Below, one piece after another: positions 1 to 14,800 of a DNA stretch of 64,000 nucleotides (the stretch's first letter is position 1; every line of letters starts with the position of its first letter). The notes beneath the pieces are model-generated. The model was not told where the DNA came from. It did not search any database and was given only the letters and a program-made list of their open reading frames with translations. The translations under genes were made by a program, and so were the position numbers. The stretch covers positions 866,001 through 930,000 of the forward strand of contig NC_064039.1 in assembly GCF_932526225.1 (NCBI RefSeq), given 5' to 3'. The DNA is from Nematostella vectensis (Eukaryota > Cnidaria > Anthozoa > Actiniaria > Edwardsiidae).

Positions 1-119
1 TTAGTAGGTTTCCACATTTTGACTTGAACAAACTTCACAATTTGGCATTTTAGTAGTTTAGAGTATCACATATCTTTCGTCTATCGCGTTAATTGGGATG
101 CCCTATTGTAGAACAAAAG

Positions 120-345
120 TTATCTAAGCCTTAAAAAGGAATCATCGGAGAGGAATTTGTATAATCCCTTTTGTACCTTGGCAAAAAAAACGTTATCTAA
201 AACTTTCGAAATAGAGTCAACGGAGAGGAATTTGTATAATCCCTTTTGTACCTTGGCAAAAAAAAACGTTATTTAACACTTTCAAAAGAGAGTCAATGGA
301 GAGGAATTTGTATAATCCTTTTTGCACGTAATAAAATGTCTACCA
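120..345. repeat. ~72-bp tandem repeat, 3 units
   Basis: Three successive diverged copies of a unit containing 'gagaggaatttgtataatcc' followed by 'ttttgtaccttggcaaaaaa'. More diverged copies of the same unit reappear around 1750-1860 and 1950-2000, so this family spread locally and then decayed. No coding potential seen. Confidence 0.8.
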
Positions 346-620
346 AATAGGTCGACACTCATACCAATGTGTTGGGAGCAAGATCTGGTTGATCTGGGGA
401 CACGGCCACCACTCCCTTTCCACCGCCACTAAAGCTGTAGTAAATCATGTTTGTCAGTTACTAAATCCCTAAAAGCAGAAGCAAATTCAAAGTACAGAGA
501 GATTGGTCCGAGGTAATTATTTGAGGGTTGTTTTTTTTCAGAAAAGGATAATACTAAGATTGCTTTGCAAATACGCTTCATGTTATACTTGAGGATCATC
601 AGTCAGCAACACCTCGTCAA

Positions 621-1043
621 CAAGACATTCGTTTACCCGGCAACGTTTAGCTGCACAGAAATTCGAATCAAATAATGCCATAAGACATTCGTTTACCCGG
701 CAACGTTTAGCTGCACAAAAATTCGAATCAAATAATGCCATAAGACATTCGTTTACCCGGCAACGTTTAGCTGCACAGAAATGCGAATTAAATAATGCCA
801 TAAGACATTCGTTTACCCGGCAACGTTTAGCTGCACAGAAATTCGAATTAAATAATGCCATAAGACATTCGTTTACCCGGCAACGTTTAGCTGCACAGAA
901 ATGCGAATTTAATAATGCCATAAGACATTCGTTTACCCGGCAACGTTTAGCTGCACAGAAATGCGAATTAAATAATGCCATAAGACATTCGTTTACCCGG
1001 CAACGTTTAGCTGCACAGAAATGCGAATTAAATAATGCCATAA
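621..1043. repeat. 60-bp minisatellite, 7 units
   Basis: Seven nearly identical 60-bp units, each containing 'taagacattcgtttacccgg' and 'caacgtttagctgcacagaa'. Because 60 is a multiple of three, one minus-strand frame stays open through the array and reads as a 20-residue repeat. That is expected of any stop-free unit and is not taken as a gene. Copies differ by single bases at a few fixed positions. Confidence 0.92.
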
Positions 1044-2869
1044 CAATCTGACACATGCGAGCAATTAGTTGGGACTAAGGACAATTTCTCATTTCCTTAT
1101 GCCGTGTAGGCGTAAGCCTTTTTGGAATCGCTGTTTTGTCTAAAAATCATCACCCTATTTGTGAATTAAGCAATCTTAGCATACTTTAAAAAAAAAGCAA
1201 AACAATGAGCTAAGTAACAAGCAAAATGGTTTGGTTTTAGTGTGCTTTTTCCGAAATGAATGAGCTCCATGATAGGACAAAACACTTGTTTCTCTTAAAA
1301 AATGTTCAAATACAGAGGATGAGAATTTTTTGTATGTGTAAAAGTTATAGCAATAATTATAAAACCATTATCATGTGTAAAGACTGTGTTAAAATATATT
1401 TTAGCAAGGCATATTAGAATCATAGTTAAGGTTATAGCATAGGTTTGACAATAGTGTGCAGATGCTTATAAGAAAGTGTTAATGGACATAAAATACCATA
1501 TCATTTAAAATCTTAACTTCCCCTCTTGAAAAAGTGTTAAGAACCTAATTAGAAACCTAGTTCCAATTTTGCACTAAATACCATTCTTATAAGAACCTAT
1601 TTAGGCTTACTTGAAAAAACCTAGGCTCTTACACGTGTGGAAGGTTGCACTCTTCCACATTTTGCATTGAAGAAACTCCATATTTGCCAATTTAGTAGTA
1701 TCGCATTTCTTTTGTCCATCGCTTAAATTGTGGGTGGTCCTATCGTACCATGGTGACCAGAAGTTATCTAAAGCCTTCGAAGAGAATTAACGGGGAGAAA
1801 ATTGTATAATCGTTTTTTGCACCTTTGCAACTAACGCTATCTAAAACTCTTAGGAATATTTCGTATACACCCCACTTGCGTTATAGCAAGTTGTGATTAA
1901 AAGCAAGGACACTAAAAGTTTCTACAAGATACATTTACTCTCCTGCACCATGGCAACCAAAAGTTATCCAAAACTCTCAAAGGGAGTAAAAATGTCTATG
2001 ATGCATAAGGCCTTTCTTAGACATTATTTCACTTACAACTCGCTTGTGTTATGTATGGCACGTTTATGATCAAGACTTGGACACCAAACTGTTATTGTTT
2101 AATGGCGGTTGTTTTGAAGATGCAGACCGAAGGTCCGAAGTATACAAGCAGGATAGAAGCTTCCAGTTGTCTAATTTCCATGTTTGTCTATGCATGATAT
2201 TCCCAATATTGCTAATTAATTAGATAGGCTAAATTGCTGTTTAGCTTTTGTTTGCTTTTTAATAATGCAGTTAAGTTTTGTTTAACCAATCATTTGTTTG
2301 TGCTACAAAACTATGCATATTCTTTGTCTTGGCAGTGCATAAAAGAGAGCCAGTCACTTGCTGGTGGTCGAAGGTGGGACAAGCAAGACGAATGCGGGTA
2401 AGTACGTGCTCTTGTTCGCGTGTGCACACCTTATTCGGTCAGATAATGTTCCGCTATACCTACATCGATTCACAAGGATCACACTAGATTTACCTTACTC
2501 GGCCAGATGAGGGTCCGCTATACTTACATCGATTCACAAGGATCACACTATGTTTACCTGGACTTTAAACAGTAAAGAAAACCTTTTAAGAGAGCGTTTG
2601 AAAGAGTTGAGTCAAAAGCATGTAAAGATCTCGACGGGGCTAAAAAAAGCGAGTCGAGAAAACGGTAAAATTATAAAATTTACATAACCAATCAAGCAAG
2701 ATTTCTATGACTCTGAAGAAATATAAAGAACCTTTGGGATAACCTGTACAGTCAGCATTTTCTTACAAAAAAGGCATCACAGCTTATTGAATGGGTACAA
2801 GACACAATTCGAGGACCTGAGGTTGTTTTATTCTTTTTTTTTTTCACAGAACCTGCTCATCTCATCACC
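1044..2869. other. Non-coding region upstream of the TSP1/VWA gene
   Basis: AT-rich sequence without a supportable exon. It holds diverged copies of the ~72-bp repeat near 1750-2000 and a two-copy ~62-bp duplication at about 2440-2560 (shared core 'acatcgattcacaaggatca'). The promoter of the downstream gene presumably lies in its right part, but no convincing core promoter element was recognised. Confidence 0.6.
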
Positions 2870-5800
2870 ATGGCAATGAAATTGATACCGCTGGCTCTCT
2901 TGCTTGCTGTCCATTGTACCCGGGCACTTGGTATGTTTTAATATCGCCATTAGCTTCGTCTAACTCTACTTGTGTTTTCCTAGTGGAGCAAGGAACCTCT
3001 ATTATATTAGCATCGCCTAACACTACTTGTGTAGAGTTGTCTTGCATGTTTCCTGCCTGCCTACATATGATAACCCTTAATCGGAATGTTTGGCCGCTTT
3101 CTAAGCTTATTGCAACTGCTTTGAAACAGTCAATTCACAAATGTTCCTTTTAGGTCATGAACTTCCAGATCAATAAGACACACTAAAGGGTAGTGAAATG
3201 GTGGGATGGCTCCTTGACGATAGCATATTGCTATACAGTATTTTCAACAATAATCACCTTGAGCTTAAACTATTAACTGACACGTCTTGTGAATAGAATG
3301 GGAAGCGCTTGGCTGCTACAAGGACTCGTGGTCACGCACGATGCCAAACTTTTTCAAGAAAATCGAGTACGACAAGAAAAACCCCAACTTCCAGGACATG
3401 TTTGAACAGTGCCGCGTGGAGGCTGAGAAACTCGGCTATACCTACTTTGGCCTGCAGAACATGAAGGAGTGCTGGGGGTCACCTAACGGCAGGTAAGTCC
3501 GATTTACCCAGGGCCATAGAGTAAGAAAGGACTTGTTGAGATCGGCTAAGCGGCACCCAATGTCCGATTTACCCAGGGCCATAGAGTAAGAAAGGACTTG
3601 TTAAGCTCGGGAGACGGCAGACTCTGTCTGACTTAATTAACCAGGGCCATAGTGGAAGAAAGGATTTTCCGAACTCGAGTAACTGCAGGTGATGGTTTGA
3701 TTTAACCAGGGTCATAGGAGGCGGCGGCAGCAAATATATTTATAAAAGAGAGGCTGATGATTTTTTGGCAAAAAAATTGAGTAGCGCAAAAGCACATTCG
3801 ATAAATTTATTAGATTTATTGACGTATAAAATCAAACTCAACTGTGAATAAAATACATTATCATATGGCAACGATCATACGCGCGCTCTGATTGGCTGAA
3901 GAGCGGGCAAGATCCTACGACAATGACCGGGCATTATGAATAAATATTTTTGTGAGTTGAGAGTGACACCGAGTGCTCGGGCGACCAAAATAAAATTATT
4001 CTAACAATTTTCAACTCTCAAATCAAAGTCTGACAAAAAAAATATACCAAATATCGATACGTTTTATTATGACCGAAGAAAATCATTCAGATAGTGAGTT
4101 TTACTATCTAGAAAAGGACAATGAAGACAAAACAACAATACACCCATGTTGCAAGTACGAGGGACGGAAGTTTCAGCAACAGTCAGGTAGAATTAAAGAA
4201 ATTTGTCCAGGAGCAGAAAAGTAAAAACACAGTGAAAAAAACCTCGAGCGATATGAAGTGTTTTTATCGTTTCCTTGGAGCATACCTGTCAACTCTCCCG
4301 CATTAGGCGGGAGTCTCAAGATTTTGGACCCCTTCTCCCGCTCTCCCGCGTTGAGCGCCAAATCTCCCGCTTTTTAGCGATTTTTATCGCTTCCAAAAAA
4401 TATTCCATAGAAAATAGTCATTTAGCCTATTTTATATTAAAATATTTGAAACAGCAATACCCTTGCGTAGCGCAATTTATCTAATGCACTAATCATTTAA
4501 AACCCCCACCCCAATGGTCCCGGGGAAGTGTTGGGTTGACGTGGGGGTTTAGAGCACTTTTGACTAAGAATTTGTCCCGAGGGGGCGGGGGAATAAACAG
4601 TTTTTGACTCTAAGACTTGTCTCCACCATGGGGGCTTGGGGACAAATGAAAAACATCACAAATGTACTTTACAAAAGTCATGTCAGTTTCTGGTTTGAGA
4701 CTCTTTCTCTTCTGTAGCAAGGAATTTTCATGTATCAGCGTGTGGCAAGCTGCACGGTGAAATGTGCAAAAATGAATATGAATGATAACTAATGCCAGAT
4801 GAAGATTATTTATTATTTATTTTTCATTTTTTTTTGGTAACTGTTATCTTCATTGTTATTAGTACAAATATACTCTCCGAAATGTACTGGCTTTGAAAGA
4901 TTAAGGCTTATTTCAGATGAAACTTGTCGGGTAGTTGCCAATAGTTTGCATCCCGAGGGGTAGGGGCATTTGACTGCTGTTTTGTCTCGAGGGGGTGGGG
5001 GCTTTTCTCTGTTTTGTACAGGGTCAAAGTCTAATCCCCCACCCTTCCCCGGGACCAGGGGGGTGGGGGTTGCAATTGACTAGTGCATAACACCCTCGTG
5101 AGATCTATAAGTGAATTTGTTCACGAGAGCTTTCTATACGGCAAACGCATGCAAGGTTAAACCCACCCCTCCCCCCAAAAAAATAAATATAACCCACCCC
5201 TCCCCCCAAAAAATTCTCAAGCCTTGAGATTTTCGGAGGTTGACAGGTATGTTGGAGAGATAAACAAGAGAAATGAACAAATATTGGACTTACCCGCGGA
5301 AAAACTTGGCCATTTGCAATGACCATTCAGTGAAATCCAGTTTGTATTTCCACACCAATGCTTTTAATCATCCACAAATGCAGAACTACTAATTACGACA
5401 TCCTTTGAATTTTTACCAACAATTTTGTGAAATAATTTAGCCCCAATTGACCGTCGCTCTCCACTCGAATTTATCGTAAAGATGTTTTCTTTCACTTGAA
5501 TCCTCCACAGACGGTAAGATATATTCACTAAAATACTACTCTTGAATGAAGATATGTTATGCAGGTAAATTCCTCGAGTGATTTGCCTTTATTCCCCGTA
5601 TAAAGAAACGATTTGCTTCCTTTTTTTATCGCAAATAAAATTTCCGCAAACTTGAGATTGTCGCGCGCGTTGCAAAATCGTTATGGCGGGAATTTTCATA
5701 ACACAGGTCGACAGGGAGTTTGAAGATGATTTTTCGTAAAGACAACTAATCTAAATTAAATAACATAAAAGAAATGATGTTTTCATGTAAAGGTCGGTAA

Positions 5801-8800
5801 AATCGGCGTAAAAAGCAATTTTTGATGGTCATTTTACAAATCGACTCGTTATTTCGAACTTTGGAGTTGAGCACTCGTGGCTTGTAAATCCAGAAAGGGT
5901 TCCTTCTTTCACTTCAACAGCATAAGTTTTCCTTCTCGTTCATATTTAAAAAAAACATATAATAAATAACTTTTTAACCTCGCTTGCTCGGTCCTTACTG
6001 AGTGCGGCCTCGGTCTGTGCAAAAAGCCCGCGGGCTGAGATTTCTCAGTACGGACCTCGGGCTCGGTTAATAAGTGGTATATAACAAAAGCTTTAATACG
6101 AAAAGATTTGTAAATAACTGTTCCTATATTTTCTGGTGTGTATCATTCCAATTAACCTTGTTAAGATAGTAGGTTCAGTATTTTCTGTCTATGATACGTG
6201 GTTAACAAAGGACAATCATTCCATTTCATTTTGATGATTTTTGCCGCCAAAAAAATGATGCGTGTTTTATAAAAAGACACTTATCATTCCAGGGAAACCT
6301 ACAATACTCTGGGATGTAACGATAACTGCGAGCGTCGTAGCGATGGCAAGTTTGGCGCTGGAACAAATTGGTCAAACTTCATTTACCGAGTAAAGAAAGG
6401 TACGCCACCATCTCATAAGACAAAATTCTGTATGCGTAAGAACGGCTTTAACATGACTAGTGCTTAGAGGCAAACGAATACTTAACAGAAACATTGTGCT
6501 TAATCTTTATGCATGTTTTAGTGGTAGACCCAAGTGGCAGAGCCGTAGCAGATCTCGAAATTTTAAAAGAATTCTGGGGGCACAGCCAAACCCTGTACTG
6601 ATCAAACAACTGGTCATTGAAAATATTGTGAGGGAGGAGGGGGGTGCTGCATATGATGAGGTGTTTCCATCCCGTGTTTACGATTGTATCAGATTGGACG
6701 GATTGCAGCGCGAAGGTCTGTGGAGATGGCGTGCAGTACAAGCTTGTTTTATCACAAGACAAGGGACCAAAATGCCCCTTCTATAACGTTCTGGTAAAAA
6801 GAAGCGACAAGACAAGGAAATGCAGCGCGGCTAAGTCATGCGGAGAGAGAGGTAATCATCGCCCCTTCACCCGTCAATCAAAAGACTTGAAGCAGATTTA
6901 TTGGCCAGCACTGAAAGACTACAAATCATGCAACTTTTTTTTCCGCAAGGCGCTGACCAATAAAAAAATACGGGATGTAATTCCCGTTAATATTAATTTA
7001 GTATTAAAGTCAGAAAGCGTCAGAAATCAAGGTTATTGCAGTAATGCAAAAATCTGTATTTTAGAAGTTGAAACCTCACAATTACACATTTTTGCATCCA
7101 TGTCTTTAACTACTGTCAACGTTGTTTGAAGATGTGTCTTGGTGTAGTGTTATCATATCAAGGTCTTACATTGGCTTAAATTTTTTCAGACTACGAAACT
7201 CTTGGATGTTACGAGGACTCCTTCGACCGTGGACTTCCCAAGTATCTGGGAAACGTTGGACCCTTCGATGCAGAGAAAAAAAACTTTGAAGAGGTGTGAG
7301 ACGATGATGAACAGACTCAAAGATACAGAGACTCTTGGAGCCAGCTCGTGGATGCTTCTGAAAATAAACTTTTTTGTTTAACAATTGTGTCTCTTTTTTA
7401 ATTTTGTTAATATATCCAAATTCATTGAGAATTTCTATATAACCAAGAATAAACTAACTAAGGATATATTCCCTCTAGTAACGTAGTAACTTAAAATATA
7501 AATGAATTTGAATAGGTAACCTTCCCCTTCCCTCCCACGGGACCAAGAATAAGAATTAAGTATATGCTGATGTATAGCGATATCCTTACTTTTTTTATCT
7601 TTGTTCAGGTTTTTAACCAGTGCAAGACAAAGGCAAAGGCAGCAGGCTTGTTCTACTTTGGAGTCCAGGATGATAAAGAATGTTGGGCGGGAGACCTCAA
7701 TGCCAAATACAACAAGCACGGCTGTAAAGGCAACTGTATCACTGATCCGAGTGGACTGGGAGTGGGCAGAACGTGGTCCAACTATGTTTTCATGTTCAAG
7801 CAAGGTACCATACGTCTAGTCAGCTATGGGCGCAGTGAGATTCAAAACTAGGCTATTAAAGGCCACTATCTTAAAATTACTCAAGTCTCAATTACAATAA
7901 AAGAGAATTAGTACTTCCAGACCTAAATCAAAACGTTCCCACAGAGTGGAGTTCATGTACTAAGACGTGCGGGGGCGGCGAGAAGCAGAAGTATGAGTCG
8001 GAGCTGGCCACAGGTGATGCTTCATGTAGCGACGGTACGAGGAAGTCTGTGCTAAAGAAAGCGGCGTGTAACACCGACCCTTGCGCAGGTAACTTTAACT
8101 GGATCTTCATTAATACGGAAACCGAATCAATGGCTTTTTAATCTGGTCGAATGACTCAACAAAAGGACGTTCCTAATTCGAGACAACTGCTAGGGCAACT
8201 TCTCACTCTATGTCAACGGCAGGATTTTATATTTCTGTTTTTACAAGAAAAATGAGCTTTTTTGTTAATCCCATTGAATAACATTTCTTGAGTAAATGCT
8301 CTCCGTATGCTAACAAATACTATTCGTTATCAGTTGACGGCGGCTGGAGTGACTACTCGTCCTGGTCTTCGTGTACCAAGAGTTGCGGTGGCGGAACTCG
8401 GACACGAACTCGCACATGCACCAACCCGAAACCCTCAAGTGGCGGTAAAGACTGCGTGGGAGATGCCAAGCAGACTAGGGAGTGCGGGAAAGCGCCATGC
8501 CCAGGTAAGAGACTTTATTTTACCTGTATTTTGAATTCTGTATACGTTTATTCATGTGAAGTGTTCATGCGCCAGTCAAAGGGATATACGCGGTGAATTG
8601 TTAGTAATGGTTTCTATGAAGTACTGTTTTTTTTTTGGCAATGATGGGATGGAGATTAATTTGCCGCTACGGTCCACTTATTATCAATTATTTGACCTTT
8701 AAACTTCGAAGAAATTGTCTAGAAGATTTTAATATAGTTATGTTGACACTTATTTCCAGCCTCCTCCTTTTATGTTAATTTTGCCGTCGGTATTTCAATA

Positions 8801-11800
8801 GATGATTTAATTACAACAGATTTACACCGTGGTATATTAAAATGCGAAACTGTGAAATTTCACCCCGCAAGCGTGTAACCACTCGAGGTAACTGACTCAG
8901 ACTATTTTGTTTAGTTAACGGCGGCTGGAGTGACTACTCGTCCTGGTCTTTGTGTACCAAGAGTTGCGGTGGCGGAACTCGGACACGAACTCGCACATGC
9001 ACCAACCCCAAACCATCAAGTGGCGGTAAAGACTGCGTGGGAGATTCCAAGCAGACTAGGAAGTGCGGGAAAGCGCCATGCCCAGGTGAGAGATTTTATT
9101 TTACCTGTATTTTGAATTCTGTTTACGCTTATTCATGTGAAGTGTTCATGCGCCAGTCGAAGAGATATACGGGGTGAATTGTTAGTAATGGTTATGAAGT
9201 ACGGGTTTTTTGGCAATGCTGGGATGGCGATTCAATTGCCGCTACGGTCCACTTATTATCAATTATTTCACCTTTAAACTTCGAAGAAATTGTCTAGAAG
9301 ATTTTAATATAGTTATGTTGACCCTTATTTCCATCCTCCTCCTGTTTTTGTTTAATTTTGCCGTCGGTATTTCAATAGATGACTTAATTACAACAGATTC
9401 ACACTGTGGTATATAAAAATGCGAAACTGTGAAATTTCACCCCGTAAGTGTGTAACCACTCGAGGTAACTGACTCAGACTATTTTGTTTAGTTAACGGCG
9501 GCTGGAGTGATTACTCGTCCTGGTCTTTGTGTACCAAGAGTTGCGGTGGGGGAACTCGGACACGAACTCGCACATGCACCAACCCCAAACCATCAAGTGG
9601 CGGTAAAGACTGCGTGGGAGATGCCAAGCAGACTAGGGAGTGCGGGAAAGCGCCATGCCCAGGTGAGAGACTTTATTTTACCTGTATTTTGAATTCTGTA
9701 TACGTTTATACATGTGAAGTGTTCATGCGCCAGTCGAAGGGATATACGCGGTGAATTGTTGGTAATGGTTTCTATGAAGTACTGTTTATTTTGGCAATGC
9801 TGGGATGGCGATTCATTTGCCGCTACGGTCCACTTATTATCAATTATTTCACCTTTAAACTTCGAAGAAATTGTCTAGAAGATTTCAATATAGTTATGTT
9901 GACCCTTATTTCCATTCTCTTCCTTTTTTGTTAATTTTGCCGTCGGTATTTCAATATATGATTTAATTACAACAGATTCACACCGTGGTAAATAAAAATG
10001 CGAAACTGTGAAATTTCACCCCGCAAGTGTGTAACCACTCGAGGTAACTGACTCAGACTATTTTGTTTAGTTAACGGCGGCTGGAGTGATTACTCGTCCT
10101 GGTCTTCGTGTACCAAGAGTTGCGGTGGCGGAACTAGGACACGAACTCGCACATGCACCAACCCCAAACCCTCAAGTGGCGGTAAAGACTGCGTGGGAGA
10201 TGCCAAGCAGACTAGGAAGTGCGGGAGAGTGCCATGCCCAGGTGAGAAACTTCGAAAGCTTTTTCTTAAAAGAAATCAGAATCTTTTAAAAAAATCAAAA
10301 TCTTTTAAAAAAGCTTTTTCTTAAAAGACTTCATTTTACCTGTATTTTGAATTCTGTATACCATGCCCAGATATTTTCAAGATAACGAACACTTTTGTTG
10401 GCATCAAATTGAGTTTTTAGCTAAAGTCTAAACACATTGAGGGCTATAATGTTGATGTGATATTCTATATCGTATGCTATATTGCATTTTTCAATTTTCA
10501 TATTATTACGTTAGTCTGTTTAGTCGTTTCTTCAAAAATTTGTCGAGAGCAAAAGCTTGTCTCACAATAATATTTTTCTCCACAAAAGGGCCAAAGCTTC
10601 AAATACATGTTGTGTCCGTAAAGCATACTTGTGCACATGCTTTTAACTACTAATCCAAACGACAGTAACATTTTCAAAATCTCTCACGAGTTTGCATAAA
10701 CCTTTTTCCACCTTATTTCTTTACAGTGAATGGAGGATGGAGTGAATTCTCGGAATGGACAAAGTGCACCAAGACATGCGGCGGAGGGAAACAAGAACGA
10801 ACTCGCACATGTACAAACCCATCCCCTTCTAACGGGGGGAAGGACTGCGTGGGGGATGCTAAAGAGGAGAAAGATTGTAACACAGACAAGTGTCCACCTA
10901 GTAAGTAGAGCACAGGCATTCGCATATTATACTCGAACTCTTGGACTTTAACTTATAACGTAACGGTAATTGTATTTTTTACCCTCGGGAACGCAAAACA
11001 AAAAGCCGATTAACGCCAAAATGCATTTTTCATTTTCTACTATAACAGAGCCTTGCAGCCCTGAGGACATCGTCAACAAGGTGGTCGAGGCCCTCCCTAA
11101 AGGAGACGCCACCATCAACAACAGACTTATTTCTGCCGTCATCCAAGTCGTCAAGGGTGAGCACATGCCCGGAGTCCTTCAATAACCTTGACGCTTTAGA
11201 CCTCTAAATCTGCTACGCTTTTGTTACGGCCAATTTTGGATGGAAGTAAAGAGATTTCGATAATACCATCTAAAAACATTTTCACGTCATTCATCAAGTT
11301 CATTCGAATTTATCGCAACAGCCTTCCCAAAATTATCCGAAAATTAATGAACGCTTCCATTTTTTTGGCATTTTTGATACGATTACAATTATATGAACAT
11401 CGTGTAGTAATTTTTAGAGAAAAGGGCATGTGGAGGAAAGGACATCAGAAACTAGATATGCAACAAGAACAATGTAGGCTTACTGCTTTTTACGTACAAC
11501 ATAGCAATGGACAATGAAATTCCCAAGAACGTGAAGGTCACAGAGGAAGAAATGATGGAGCGCTTAGTAAAAGCCGTAAAGCACAAGGGACGCGAATACG
11601 CGAGGATGATGATGGGCTACATCCTTCAAAAGCAAGACGACTGTCATGGCAAATCAGATAAGATCATCGATGACATCAAGAAGAACCTTGGCGACGACGA
11701 CTTCAAGGTTGGTGCAAACTATTGGAATCCAAAGCTAGTTTAAGGAATCAATGGATCGCACAAAACGCGGACATAGTATTAGTGATACCAAACTTGTAAG

Positions 11801-14800
11801 ATCTGTCATTACTTTTGTCATCTATTTACCACTCTTTATTCGACATTCCTTCCATAATCACGTCCTACCATTAACTCCTTTTATCTTCCCTGCATTTTGT
11901 ATTTTTTTATTTATATTCTTATCCTTTTATATGCTTCCTTCTTTTCTTTCATCTTTTTCAGGATTTTCTTGCCGTGAATGGCGACGTTTCTCTCATCTTC
12001 ACCATCGATACTACCGGTAGCATGAAGGATGAGATTAATGCAGCCAAAGCTATTGTTAAGGCCATCGCTGGCTACGATCGCAAAGGAAAGGTCGACTACA
12101 TCTTGTCCCCTTATAATGATCCAGGTGAGCCGATCGGGCAGAAGTCACATCTAGACACTATTATATGAGTACAACAACCTTGCGTACAACTTCTGTATTA
12201 CGGAAACCTCCACAAACCTCATTTTCCCAGTCACTATCTCTGCCCTTATTAAAAGACTGTGAATCTGGGGGGAGGGGGGGGACGTTGGGGGGTGCTCAAT
12301 ACCGCAATACCGCATACAGAAAATAGTCGTTCGTAAAACAAGCGTTATGGTACGAACTGTACCGATTACTAAGCTCTAAAAGTCACTCTGCATCGCAAAC
12401 GTGATAAAACTTCGTAGAAAACTCGTGATGTTTACCGTATATAAAGTTAAAAGTCGTAATAACCCCTGCCCTTAAGTGTGTTTTTTTCTCTTACTTCGAA
12501 TAGTTCTTCCGTTCTGTCAAATCTGCATTTCGTCACGAGAAACAATAATATTTTTACCTTCGACATGCTGCTTGACTGCTTTGATAGGGTTTCCGTTGCG
12601 ATAAGATTTACTGGAGGTGAATATGTTTATTCGTGAAAGGGTGATTGTTTTTAAATCAATGTCGACGATGTCAACTTTTTACATATTACACACGTCTTTA
12701 TGCAGTTTCTCTAAATAATCTAAATACACAATCCCGCGCACCGCAGAACGACAAAAATCCCGCAATACCGCGGTTTGATAAGCAAAAATCTCGCACACCG
12801 TAGGGTTCACGAATACCGCATCACCGCACGTTTGAAACATTTTTACCGCAATACCGCGTAAAAATAACGCCGATACCGCAATACCGCAAACCCTAACGTC
12901 CCCCTCTGAATCTCACTTGCATTGACTGTTGTTTTGAGTCTGCTGAAATGCCTTGTCATTTTGAAAAATCTAGTTTCCCATATATCGTTTTATGCTTTTG
13001 GGGCTGCCGTTTCCAATAATGGGTTGAATTACAGAGCGAATTTATTTCCCATCTTTTGTGTTTCTCTCTTTCTCTCATTTGCCTCAAATTTCCTTCCGGC
13101 TCTAAAGACTCGTCATGCAAGCCAGTTTTTAGGTAAACTGACAGAAAACGTAGAAGAATGACACCTTTCTTGATTACCAGTGCTGTGCGTCAAGGACAGA
13201 AACGATTCAGCTTTGTATTTAATTGATAATTTGAATTCCATTAACTCGAATTATTTTAATATGCACTGCTTACAAACACAACAAAGAACTTTTTACAAAG
13301 CTACAAAATTTTGACAATTCTATAGGAAGTGGACCGGTCAGCAAGTTTGATCATTCTAAGAGATCGCAGTTCGAAAGCCAAATCAATGCTCTTCGGGCAT
13401 ATGGTGGTGGGGACTGCAAAGAGCTCACCTTCAACGGTATTGTCGACGCAATCATGACTGGTCACCCCGAGGTGGGATCACCTATGTATGTCTTCACGGA
13501 TGCTCCACCCAAAGCCCCACACAAAGACAAAGACAAGGTCAAGTACAACCGCGACACCTCCATTGGATTAGCCCTGGACTACATGATCCCTGTCAACTTC
13601 TTCTTCAGTACCAGAGGATGTGGTAATCCCGGTAACAACGCGGACTACAAGTCTATCATCGAAGATACCGGTGGGATTGGTCTCTTCTTTAACAATCCAG
13701 CGGCAATAGCCAGCGCTGATAAGATCGTGAGGTCTGATCTTGACGGTTCAACGATTATCGCTGCCGGTGGAAGCTCGACGTTTAAAGGTCGGCGTGATCT
13801 TCTGGAGATGGTACGACGTGCCGCGGACTCTGTCAAGACTTTCCCCGTAGATGAAAGCGTTGATAAGTTGACGGTCTATATCTCAGCTAAGCTCTATGCA
13901 GACAGGGTAAGTTAAGGTCAAGCTGAGAAAGCCATGGTTGATTGCAAAGAAGTTCGGGTGACATGATAATTCAATTCTCAAAAAATAATTTTATCAGCTT
14001 CATCAAGTCATATAAATGCATTATGTGAATAAATTAGGTGAGTCTACGTGATCCAAGCAACAAGCAGGTCAGATACACGATGACAATGAATGGAGGTCTG
14101 CTGTGGTTTATCGAGAAACCCAAGGTCGGCAAGTGGCAGATCGAGGTTCCAGGATTTGTGCGGAACTTTGCCTTTCAGGTACAGCTAGCTTATACGATAA
14201 CAATTACTCGCATTTTGAGAAGGATTCGGTTCCAGTGGTCGAGTCATGGATAGTATCCCTCTTCTTTGAGTTTCTTGCTGAGCTCAGCTCGGGCTTACTA
14301 GAGAGGCTTGCGTTTCTTAGTTTCAAGATGGTGCATTATTAAAATGTATCTGGGTTTTAAACTTGGAGTGCTTGGAACTTAAATACCATCTTTTTTGCTT
14401 ACTGGATAGTGGACCTTTCATCTATGCCATTTATCTTTTATGATAATGATTACCTTTTATGATAATCATTATCTTTTATGATAATAGTCATCAAGGTCAA
14501 TAAGGTCATCATCATCATAAAAGGTAATCATTATCTTTTATGATAATGATTACCTTTTATGATGATGATGACCTTTTATGATTAAGATTACTTTTGATGA
14601 TAATCATTACTTTTTTTAATCTCAGGTGAAGTCCAGCTCTATCGCCAACCACCAATTCGATGTTGAATTCACTAAGCTCATCCTACCGGCAAAGTTCGTT
14701 GTCTCACTCAAACATCCCCTCAAAGGTATGGTAGCGCATTAGAAACGTAATGAACAGCCGTGAGTAATAGATAGTCGGTTATGGCTTCTATCCAGTTCTT

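Noticed and set aside
6460-6786. Possible extra exon of the TSP1/VWA gene starting at the acceptor near 6512
   Set aside because: It meets a stop after about 25 codons in the required frame and resembles dispersed repeat DNA. The acceptor at 6693 gives an uninterrupted TSP1-like module.
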